Assembly: GCA_903864835.1 (NCBI GenBank)
Contig: CAIPHK010000021.1
Location: 104,391-168,390 of the forward strand
DNA length: 64,000 nt
DNA from: an uncultured bacterium
GTDB taxonomy: Bacteria > Margulisbacteria > Marinamargulisbacteria > SXXA01
Reading direction: 5' to 3'
A model generated the notes under the pieces. It ran no database searches. It was not told the DNA's origin and saw only the letters and a list, made by a program, of their open reading frames with translations. How positions within the stretch are numbered: the stretch's first letter is position 1; each line of letters begins with the position of its first letter. This document shows, piece by piece, positions 53,654 to 61,022 of the stretch. The position numbers and the translations under genes were made by a program.

Positions 53654-53730
53654 GGGCCCATAGCTCAGTTGGTTAGAGCAACCGGCTCATAACCGGCAGG
53701 TCCTAGGTTCAAGTCCTAGTGGGCCCACCA
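53654..53730 (+). tRNA. tRNA with CAT anticodon (elongator Met or Ile2)
   Basis: Full cloverleaf of 77 bases with encoded CCA. Acceptor stem GGGCCCA pairs with TGGGCCC; D arm AGCTCAGTTGGTTAGAGCA; anticodon loop CTCATAA (anticodon CAT) on stem CCGG; T arm GGTTCAAGTCC. CAT can be elongator Met or the lysidine-modified Ile2; the sequence here does not decide. Confidence 0.9.
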
Positions 53731-53760
53731 TCAAAAATTGAACGAAGAGAAATTTTTGAT
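53730..53760 (+). terminator. AT-rich inverted repeat after the tRNA
   Basis: ATCAAAAATT (53730-53739) and AATTTTTGAT (53751-53760) are a perfect 10-base pair stem around an 11-base loop. A further AATTTTTGAT copy occurs near 53812-53821. It may end tRNA transcription, and these copies mark the start of a base-composition change. No T run follows. Confidence 0.5.
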
Positions 53761-53941
53761 CCTCTCTCCTCCCCCTCATTCCTCCTCCTGTCTTAAAATT
53801 TCTCTCCATCCAATTTTTGATAAGGATGAGGAATAAGGATAAGGAATAAGGAAAACCAAAAAAACACCCCCGTCATTCGCCATCCCCCACTCAATTCGCG
53901 GCCACTTTTTATCAATCAAATTCGATTAAAAAGGAACCCCC

Positions 53942-54277
53942 ATGACCTTTGAATTCCGCAACACCGACGTCTATATCCTCTCCAAAAATTTTTACCGTGA
54001 CATTAAACAAAGACTAACAGAGAAAAATGCCGACCGTTTCATCACCGACCAACTCAAACGAGCCTCACTCTCGATTTCCCTCAACATCGCCGAAGGCTAC
54101 GGTAGATTTCACAAGGCAGATAAGCGGAATTTTTACGTGACTGCGCGCGCCTCGGTTTATGAATGTGTTGCGGGGTTGGATATTTTGTATGGAGGTGACA
54201 TTCCTGCAGATACACTGGCTACCGCCGACCATTTAGCCAAAATGTTGTCGGGCTTGATTAAGGTGTTTAGTAGTTAA
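53942..54277 (+). CDS. Four-helix-bundle (23S rRNA IVP-type) protein
   Basis: 111 residues of the S23 / 23S rRNA intervening-sequence family: FRNTDVYILSKNFYRDIKQR, FITDQLKRASLSISLNIAEG, RFHKADKRNFYVTARASVYE. The family folds as a four-helix bundle and is carried in 23S rRNA inserts or near mobile regions; its job is unknown. Codon use here is C-ending (ACC, GAC, ATC) at its start, unlike most neighbouring genes, suggesting transfer. Located downstream of a tRNA. Confidence 0.88.
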   Translation: MTFEFRNTDVYILSKNFYRDIKQRLTEKNADRFITDQLKRASLSISLNIAEGYGRFHKADKRNFYVTARASVYECVAGLDILYGGDIPADTLATADHLAKMLSGLIKVFSS

Positions 54278-54601
54278 AATGGGTGAATTAAATAGGGTAT
54301 CTGATTATTTAATGGCGTAACAACTCATTGATATTACATCATTAAATTCACACATCCACTAATTTACCCATTTACACCCAATTTCTTTCGTTCGCCAAAC
54401 TACTATGGATGGCGGCTATCTGCCCGGATGGAACACTCGTTTTTAACGGACAGTTTCGCAGTACAAATTGAATTAGAACTGCACAATTTTAGGAGCGTAA
54501 ACCTGCCCAAGTGGGTCTATTATATTAAACATGTCCAAAAAGTCCATAATTTTGGACATGTTATATTGACGTGCCCACGCCATACACATATTCTATTTGG
54601 C
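54278..54601. promoter_or_regulatory. Leader of the Fic gene with a perfect palindrome
   Basis: A 324-base gap. At 54528-54562 the arms AACATGTCCAAAA and TTTTGGACATGTT are perfect 13-base inverted repeats around nine bases, starting 74 bases before the Fic ATG (54602). It could be an operator for the Fic protein's own C-terminal winged helix or a hairpin. An upstream extension of the Fic frame to 54428 would read through the palindrome and seems unlikely to be coding. Confidence 0.55.
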
Positions 54602-55681
54602 ATGCACATAAATCCAGAAACACCCTATAACGAGCTTCCACTACTGCCATTTCAGCAGTCTCTTGAAACGATACCTGTTATGCAGGCCGCTATTCGAGCG
54701 AATAAAGCGTTGGCCGAACTAAAAGGGATTGCACAGACGATTCCTAACCAAAGTATATTTATCAATACCATTAGCCTTAAAGAAGCGCAATATAGCTCTG
54801 AAATTGAAAACATCATTACTACTACCGACGAGCTGTATCAGGCATTTTCTGTTTCAGACGGAATGATGACACAATCGGCGAAAGAAGTTTTGCAGTATCG
54901 CAACGCCTTGTGGCAAGGATTTGATCAGCTCAAAAAACGGGGTGTTTTAACAACATCTGTTATGAATGAAATTCAAGCAACGCTTTTAAACAATAATGCT
55001 GGAATTCGATCTTTACCCGGAACGGCACTAAAAAATGCAGTTACAGGAAAAGTTATCTATACGCCCCCTGTGGGCAAAGACGTTATCTTAGACAAACTTA
55101 AAAATTTGGAAACTTATATACATTCCGAATCCATCGATCCGTTAATCAAGATGGCTATTGTGCATTATCAATTTGAGTCCATTCATCCTTATTATGATGG
55201 GAATGGTCGTACAGGACGGATTTTGAATGTTCTTTATCTGATTTATGAAGACTTGTTAGAGCCGCCCATTTTGTATCTGAGTCACTATATTATTCAGCAC
55301 AAGGAAGATTATTATCGGCTGCTGCAAAACTGCACCTTCAAACAAGACTATGAGCCTTGGATTTTATATATGCTCAAATGTATCGAAGAATCTGCAAAAG
55401 AAACGATTTCAAAAATAAAATCCATTCAAACTCTTATGCAAGAAGCAGCTGTGGTTGTTAAAGAAAAACTTCCTAAAATTTATTCAAAAGAGCTTGTGGA
55501 AGTCATCTTTCAGCAGCCTTACTGTAAGATCAAATTTCTTGAAGATCATGGCTTGGCAAAAAGGAAAACGGCTTCGGAATATCTTTATCAACTTGAGGAT
55601 ATTGGGATTTTGAAGTCTAAAAAAGTGGGGCGGGAAACGTTGTTTTTGAATGTACGGTTGTTTGAGTTGTTTGGGGGTTGA
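54602..55681 (+). CDS. Fic-domain protein with inhibitory helix and C-terminal winged helix
   Basis: 359 residues. Fic enzymes transfer AMP (or similar) to target hydroxyls. Canonical core HPYYDGNGRTGR at 195-206; the anti-toxin-like inhibitory motif S/TxxxE(G/N) is seen in SSEIEN at 65-70, so this is a class II Fic with built-in inhibition. The C-terminus (about 300-359: KFLEDHGLAKRKTASEYLYQ, LEDIGILKSKKVGRE) resembles a winged helix-turn-helix. The catalytic site is complete. AT-rich relative to neighbours. Start ATG 54602 is preferred since the family begins near there. Confidence 0.9.
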   Translation: MHINPETPYNELPLLPFQQSLETIPVMQAAIRANKALAELKGIAQTIPNQSIFINTISLKEAQYSSEIENIITTTDELYQAFSVSDGMMTQSAKEVLQYRNALWQGFDQLKKRGVLTTSVMNEIQATLLNNNAGIRSLPGTALKNAVTGKVIYTPPVGKDVILDKLKNLETYIHSESIDPLIKMAIVHYQFESIHPYYDGNGRTGRILNVLYLIYEDLLEPPILYLSHYIIQHKEDYYRLLQNCTFKQDYEPWILYMLKCIEESAKETISKIKSIQTLMQEAAVVVKEKLPKIYSKELVEVIFQQPYCKIKFLEDHGLAKRKTASEYLYQLEDIGILKSKKVGRETLFLNVRLFELFGG

Positions 55682-55695
55682 CCTGCCCCCTGAAA
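55679..55695 (+). mobile_element. Possible insertion-sequence end remnant at the Fic stop
   Basis: TGACCTGCCCCCTGAAA starts at the Fic stop codon and strongly resembles TGAGCTTGCCCCCTGAA at 63861. IS3-family ends of the TGAxCTGCCCCC type are my comparison from memory. No transposase follows, so this would be a decayed end or coincidence. Confidence 0.3.
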
Positions 55696-55808
55696 ACCAT
55701 TCACAATCATGGGTTGGCTACGGTCACAGCGACAATTTCCTCCTTCCCTCAATCCCACCCTAAAAATGTCTTAAAGATTGCAAATAAAGGGTGTACACTT
55801 CCCAGAGT

Positions 55809-57455
55809 ATGCCTCCCCAACACTTAAAAAAATATAAAGCCTACCCCACGGTCGATTTGCTTGACCGGCAATGGCCAAACCGTCGCATTACCGAGGCGCC
55901 GATTTGGTGTAGTGTGGATTTGCGGGACGGTAACCAGGCATTGAGTACGCCCATGAATATCGAGCAGAAACTTACAATGTTCACGCTGCTCGTTGAGATT
56001 GGTTTTAAAGAAATTGAAGTCGGTTTTCCCTCGGCCTCCCAGCTCGAATTCGATTTTATAAGAACCTTAATAGAAAAAAAGCTTATCCCCGATGATGTCA
56101 CCATTCAGGTCTTGACGCAGGCCCGGGAGCATTTGATCGTCCGTTCAATGGACTCCTTGAGGGGTGCGAAGCGTGCCGTTGTGCATATGTACAATTCCAC
56201 ATCTCCGGCGCAGCGCGAGATCGTCTTTGGCAAGACCAAGGACGAAATAAAGGCCATTGCCGTCGAAGGCACGCGTCTCATCAAATCGTTGGCCGAGCAA
56301 ATGGGTGATACCGAAATTGGGTACGAATATTCCCCCGAAAGTTTTACTGCAACCGAACTAGACTACGCACTAGAGATCTGTCAGGCCGTCATCGATACCT
56401 GGCACCCGACGACGGACCATCCGATCGTCATCAACCTTCCGTCTACGGTTGAGTTGTCGACCCCCAACATCTACGCCGATCGCATCGAATGGTTCGGCCG
56501 TCACATAAAACCTCGTGAGGCCATTATTATCAGCGTGCATACGCACAACGATCGTGGCTGTGCCGTTGCGGCCGCCGAACTCGCCGTCATGGGTGGCGCA
56601 CAACGAGTTGAAGGCGCATTGTTTGGCAATGGCGAGCGCAGCGGGAACATGGATCTGTTGACCATGGCGCTGAATCTCTACGCGCAGGGCGTTGATTGCA
56701 AACTTAATCTCAGTAACATGCCGCATATCGCAGAGGTGTATCAGCAATGCACGGGTATGGACATCCATCCACGGCATCCGTGGGTCGGCGACTTAGTCTA
56801 TACCGCCTTTTCAGGGTCCCATCAGGATGCAATTCAAAAAGGGTTGAAACACCACGCCGAACATCCGCGCGACTATTGGGATGTTCCTTACATTCCCATC
56901 GAGCCATCGGATATTGGGCGCACCTTTGAGGGTGTGATTCGCATTAATAGCCAATCGGGGAAGGGCGGCGTTTCTTATATTCTGGAGAAGGAAGTTGGTA
57001 TCCAGATTCCGAAATGGATGCAGCCGGATTTTGGCCTCGCCGTCCAAAAGATCAGCGATTCAACGCGTCGTGAACTCCAGCCTAGTGAAATTCATGACGC
57101 CTTTGATCGCACCTATTTGTTAAACGACAATTTGCTCAAGAAATATAAGATTGTGTCCGGAAGCAGCACCACGTCCCTGGAGGCCGAAGTCGTTATCGAT
57201 GGCCGGCCGGTTGCATTTAACGCGGAAGGGAATGGACCCGTCGATGCGTTCATTGCCGGGGTTGCCCAGGTCGCCGGAGTCCACGTGGCAGTGACTAATT
57301 ACGCCGAGCACGCGCTCACCAAAGGGGCCGATGCCCAGGCCATCGCCTTCGTTGAAGTTATTGCCAACGGACGTGTCGTTTACGGCGCGGGCTCCGATCC
57401 CAATATCAGCGCCGCCTCAATTAAGGCGGTTGTCAGCGCAATTAATCGCATTTAA
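55809..57455 (+). CDS. leuA: 2-isopropylmalate synthase
   Basis: First committed enzyme of leucine synthesis: acetyl-CoA plus 2-ketoisovalerate. 548 residues from ATG 55809 (GTG 55791 also possible), the fungal/LeuA2-like length. Motifs: APIWCSVDLRDGNQALSTPM, IEVGFPSASQLEFDF, EYSPESFTATELDYALEICQ, ISVHTHNDRGCAVAAAELAV, GNGERSGNMDLLTMALNLYA, plus a C-terminal regulatory domain. Codons are rich in C-ending triplets, unlike the T/G-ending style elsewhere, suggesting horizontal transfer. No leuBCD genes nearby. Confidence 0.96.
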   Translation: MPPQHLKKYKAYPTVDLLDRQWPNRRITEAPIWCSVDLRDGNQALSTPMNIEQKLTMFTLLVEIGFKEIEVGFPSASQLEFDFIRTLIEKKLIPDDVTIQVLTQAREHLIVRSMDSLRGAKRAVVHMYNSTSPAQREIVFGKTKDEIKAIAVEGTRLIKSLAEQMGDTEIGYEYSPESFTATELDYALEICQAVIDTWHPTTDHPIVINLPSTVELSTPNIYADRIEWFGRHIKPREAIIISVHTHNDRGCAVAAAELAVMGGAQRVEGALFGNGERSGNMDLLTMALNLYAQGVDCKLNLSNMPHIAEVYQQCTGMDIHPRHPWVGDLVYTAFSGSHQDAIQKGLKHHAEHPRDYWDVPYIPIEPSDIGRTFEGVIRINSQSGKGGVSYILEKEVGIQIPKWMQPDFGLAVQKISDSTRRELQPSEIHDAFDRTYLLNDNLLKKYKIVSGSSTTSLEAEVVIDGRPVAFNAEGNGPVDAFIAGVAQVAGVHVAVTNYAEHALTKGADAQAIAFVEVIANGRVVYGAGSDPNISAASIKAVVSAINRI

Positions 57456-57610
57456 TTCCTATCGATTGTTTTGCCCAATTAAACCGATCCAACCGCTCAT
57501 TTGTGCTGCAAGATTAAGCACTTCCTAGTTATTTCTAAAAATCAGTACTGATTACCTATAAAAACAGTACCTTTGTAGGATATGCCAAGTTCCCATATTG
57601 ATCTTAAATA

Positions 57611-57624
57611 CCCCTCTGGAGGGG
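57611..57624. terminator. Palindrome between leuA and the surface operon
   Basis: CCCCTC TG GAGGGG is a perfect 6-base inverted repeat (57611-57624) flanked by AAAT on the left and ATTT on the right. It may terminate leuA or act in the leader of the next operon. Confidence 0.35.
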
Positions 57625-57696
57625 ATTTGAATATATGTGGGTTGATTTATTAGAAGAATTTGGAGTGTTTGATCGGCGTGTCATGGTTAATAACCT

Positions 57697-58242
57697 GTGA
57701 AAGTGCGTTCCGAATTCTACGTGGGATGGGTGGTTATTTCTGTGGTTCTTGCGCTTGCCCGACCCACCGAGGCCATCTCTATTCTTGCTAATAGTTTTGG
57801 ATTTGCACCCTTCCATATTGATACCGAATCGGTTACGACCCCATCGATGCTACGGGTGATCCAAACCGACATATTTGTGTCGACATCGGATCAGATTGTG
57901 GCAAAGACGTTTCATGATTTAGAGATTGTGGCGTCCACTCCGTCGGGGGCCGTGACGGTGGCACTTGTGGGACCCGTCTTGAATTATCCTAACCCCTTTC
58001 ATTCGTATGAAAATACGCTTCTGGTATTTCAGGTGAATCAATCGTTGACGGTGGATATCAAAATATATGACCAATTTGGCAATCGGGTTTGTACCGACAC
58101 TATCGATGCCGATCCCTCTGTGACTCGGTGGACGTTTAACCGGAGTTTGGCCGGGGGACACCTTTCGGCTGGGGTGTATTACGTTTTATTGCTTTCTAAC
58201 GGGAAATTGCTCGGAAAATGCAAGATGGTGGTGATCCCCTAA
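57697..58242 (+). CDS. Secreted protein with YPNPF-type C-terminal domain
   Basis: 181 residues, GTG start at 57697, signal peptide about 1-26 (cleavage after TEA). The second half has the YPNPF motif then beta strands, DGKxLG-type ending (AGVYYVLLLSNGKLLGKC). This resembles FlgD-Ig / T9SS C-terminal sorting-type domains, which fold as a small beta-sandwich. A T9SS itself is not shown in this window. It overlaps the barrel gene by TAATG, so they are co-expressed. Confidence 0.75.
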   Translation: MKVRSEFYVGWVVISVVLALARPTEAISILANSFGFAPFHIDTESVTTPSMLRVIQTDIFVSTSDQIVAKTFHDLEIVASTPSGAVTVALVGPVLNYPNPFHSYENTLLVFQVNQSLTVDIKIYDQFGNRVCTDTIDADPSVTRWTFNRSLAGGHLSAGVYYVLLLSNGKLLGKCKMVVIP

Positions 58243-59147
58243 TGCGGTTCCTGTGGGGAATGGTTTTGGGCGTTATTTTGACACCTTTTTCGGTATGGGG
58301 TGTGGAGGAGTACACGGTGATATCGGATCTCGGAACCTCGGCCCAGATGATCGGATTGGGCCGCTTCGGTGGGTTTAGTGATACGGCAGATGTGATCTTT
58401 GAAAACCCGGCCGGACTTGCTCGTATTAAGTCTATGGGAGTTGGTTTTTTTTCTTCCCAGGTGATTGACGCAACCTATCGTGGGGTTTCTGTGGCGATGA
58501 GAACGGGCGCGGGTGTGGTGGGGCTGGGGTATTACGGGAGTAGTATTTCCGGTCTAATTTATACGGGCCAATATTCGTCGGGACAGGGTCCGGGGCCGGA
58601 ATTTTCGGTGTCAGAATCCGTTTTTCGGGCAGGGCTGCAGTCCAATATTTCCCCGGAAGTATCGGCCGGCGTTGCTGCGGTAGTGGTATCTAAAGATCTG
58701 GGCTCGGATTCGGTTGTCGCTGGGAATTTAGAGGCCGGGATATTTCAGGATTTGGATCGATTTTCTTATTCGATCGTTGTCCGAAATATTCTGCCGATGG
58801 AAGCGGTGTATCGGTCCGGGGCAACTGAAAAGCAATCGTTTCAGGTGATTCCGTCGCTGTGGGTCCCGCTGGATCCGTTCACCTTGGTGGGCCAAATGCG
58901 ATGGATTTACGGTGTTCAGCCCACGACTTTAAATTCGCTCGGGATTAAATGGGCGATTATTTCCGATTGTTTTTCTGTTGTGGCGGGCGGGGCCGAGATG
59001 ATGACAACTACCGGAAAAAAAACATCACGGATGAGTGTCGGGACAGTGCTTTCGATGAGTTCAGTGACCCTCCAATATTCATATGAAAAGGGTGACTACG
59101 AGGACGACGGAAATCACCATTATTTTTCAATCGGCGTTGGGTTGTAA
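58242..59147 (+). CDS. PorV/FadL-like outer-membrane barrel protein
   Basis: About 301 residues, signal peptide about 1-20. The N-terminal half is beta-strand rich with the FENPAGLARIKSM motif shared by PorV/PorQ and UPF0164 proteins, then GVGFFSSQVIDATYRGVSVA. These are FadL-fold outer-membrane barrels used in secretion or surface attachment. The start ATG 58242 overlaps the previous stop. Its role with the YPNPF protein is inferred from the pairing. Confidence 0.75.
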   Translation: MRFLWGMVLGVILTPFSVWGVEEYTVISDLGTSAQMIGLGRFGGFSDTADVIFENPAGLARIKSMGVGFFSSQVIDATYRGVSVAMRTGAGVVGLGYYGSSISGLIYTGQYSSGQGPGPEFSVSESVFRAGLQSNISPEVSAGVAAVVVSKDLGSDSVVAGNLEAGIFQDLDRFSYSIVVRNILPMEAVYRSGATEKQSFQVIPSLWVPLDPFTLVGQMRWIYGVQPTTLNSLGIKWAIISDCFSVVAGGAEMMTTTGKKTSRMSVGTVLSMSSVTLQYSYEKGDYEDDGNHHYFSIGVGL

Positions 59148-59177
59148 CCCCAGGCAATGCATACAGAGGAGACAAAA

Positions 59178-60443
59178 ATGAAACGACTAATTGAGTGGGG
59201 CCTAGGGGTAGCGGTATTTCTCGTTGGTTTGATCGGTCCAATTTGGGGGGGCGTACCTGGATATATGACGGTGCAAGCCATTTTTCAGGACAATTCTGGC
59301 TCATTGTTAAGTGGATTTCATGTGATTAAAGTTGGGATATATGAGAGCGGCGCATTGAAATGGCAGGAGACGTTTTCTAAGACCTTGTCGAAAGGTGTCT
59401 TTTCGGAGGTGGTAGGGAAAATAAGTCCCATTACGACCGCAAATATTAACCTTACTAACTCTAAGTTTGGCTTTGTGATCGATGACGGAGAGGTCCAGTT
59501 TGTGGACTTGATGGCGGTACCGTATGCGCTTCAGGCGCGATTCTCGGACACGGCATTGCTGGCCCAGTCGGCAGAGATAATTCCGACAGCGACAGCGATT
59601 TTGTTAGGTGGAATTAAGGTGGGGGCCGGTTTGTCGATTGATGGCAACGGAGTGGTATCCGTCCCGTCTTTATCAATCGATTCGGGCATCGTCACCTCAA
59701 ATTACGCTAGTAACGTGTCAATCAATGGGACGGTGTCTGCAACTTATTTTTATGGCAATGGGTCCAAATTAACCAATATCCCTGAAGGAACCCCAGCGGA
59801 CAACACCGTGACGTCGGCGAAGATCGTGAACGGGACAATCGTGGATGCGGATATCAGTGGAAGCGCAGCAATCCCGTTTTCGAAGTTATCCATCATCAAA
59901 GCGGATATCACCGGGTTGGGAATCCCCGGAAGTGATACGGATACAACCTACACCGCCGGAACCGGTTTGAGCCTCAACAGCACCACGTTTTCCATCGCGG
60001 GGACGGTGGTCACATCGAATTACAACAGTGGGGTAACGATCAATGGAACAGTAACTGCCAACTTTTTTGCGGGTGACGGATCGAGGCTGACGAATGTGGG
60101 GTCGACATCCTGGACGACTTTTTCACCCACATTAAGCGGTGGAACCTTAGGGTCGGTTAATTATGCGCGTTATAAAACGATGGCCGGCAACATACAGTTT
60201 TTTTCAGCTAAATTTACGGTAAACGTGTCTTATGGATCATCATTTACGTTTACGGTAGCCCCCAACACTCCGCTAAATGGGGGGAGTTTCTCAGCTCGGA
60301 TTTATAATACTTCGTCCACCGAATCTCGATCGGCGACGGCTTATTGTAGTGCTGGAAACACCGTTACCGTAACGACTGGTCAGCCATCGGACCCCTTTAG
60401 TGACAATGATGCGGTGTTCGTTACTGGTTTTTTTGAATATTAA
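59178..60443 (+). CDS. Secreted fibre-like repeat protein
   Basis: About 421 residues, signal peptide about 1-25, GAGGAGA upstream. Two related modules are visible: GTVSATYFYGNGSKLTNI and GTVTANFFAGDGSRLTNV, the kind of short Gly/Asn repeat in tail-fibre-like or surface-anchored bacterial proteins. The N-terminal domain (VFSEVVGKISPITTANINLT; VIDDGEVQFVDLMAVPYALQ) resembles the repeated leader of such proteins. No adhesin family is named. Part of the surface operon. Confidence 0.75.
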   Translation: MKRLIEWGLGVAVFLVGLIGPIWGGVPGYMTVQAIFQDNSGSLLSGFHVIKVGIYESGALKWQETFSKTLSKGVFSEVVGKISPITTANINLTNSKFGFVIDDGEVQFVDLMAVPYALQARFSDTALLAQSAEIIPTATAILLGGIKVGAGLSIDGNGVVSVPSLSIDSGIVTSNYASNVSINGTVSATYFYGNGSKLTNIPEGTPADNTVTSAKIVNGTIVDADISGSAAIPFSKLSIIKADITGLGIPGSDTDTTYTAGTGLSLNSTTFSIAGTVVTSNYNSGVTINGTVTANFFAGDGSRLTNVGSTSWTTFSPTLSGGTLGSVNYARYKTMAGNIQFFSAKFTVNVSYGSSFTFTVAPNTPLNGGSFSARIYNTSSTESRSATAYCSAGNTVTVTTGQPSDPFSDNDAVFVTGFFEY

Positions 60444-60467
60444 TTTGAGTCTAAAAGGAGATAGAAA

Positions 60468-61001
60468 ATGATGTCTACTGGTTTAGCCGTAACCTCGGCA
60501 TTGCCATGTTCTGCATATCAAATGGGCCTTGGCTCCAATAGAAGGGAACCGACTCCACCCATTTTAAAAAGTCAGTCTAAAATAGATAGATTGTGGATTA
60601 GCGATAGAAAAAAAGACGGGGTGTTAAGAGTTTTTGACGTAAAAAATTTGGTTAAACCCGTTTCTACGGATTGGTTTTGGAATCAGTATTTAGACCTGAG
60701 TGATCAAAAAAAATCCAGACTGGGGGATATCGTTTGTGATCGATCAGGGACTTTATACGTTCGGACGGATTCCAATGGAAGGGTTCAAAAAGTAACAGAT
60801 TATGATGCGGCAAGAGAATTGTCTGCGTCTGTTTTGGAATTAACGGTAGGGGACACGGAATACAAGTGTTTTAAATGGCCAGATGCAACGACCCAGTTTA
60901 CGTCTACTCAGTTAGAGGGGCTCGTATTTAATACCCCGACGGAGTTGGTAAACGAAGAAAAGAAATCGAAGTTAACGGCAGTCTGTCACGAGTCTGGGTG
61001 A
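60468..61001 (+). CDS. Small unrecognised protein
   Basis: 177 residues, AAAAGGAGA upstream. No signal peptide. It has a basic N-terminal part (NRREPTPPILKSQSKIDRLW) and a beta-type middle with GTLYVRTDSNGRVQKVTDY. Possibly a propeller-like fragment or part of the surface system. Function unknown. Confidence 0.55.
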   Translation: MMSTGLAVTSALPCSAYQMGLGSNRREPTPPILKSQSKIDRLWISDRKKDGVLRVFDVKNLVKPVSTDWFWNQYLDLSDQKKSRLGDIVCDRSGTLYVRTDSNGRVQKVTDYDAARELSASVLELTVGDTEYKCFKWPDATTQFTSTQLEGLVFNTPTELVNEEKKSKLTAVCHESG

Positions 61002-61022
61002 CATCGGGCGTCGACGGCATCA

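Noticed and set aside
53731..53941. Attachment site (att) duplication after the tRNA
   Set aside because: I looked for a copy of the tRNA 3' end downstream and found none; no integrase is present in the window.
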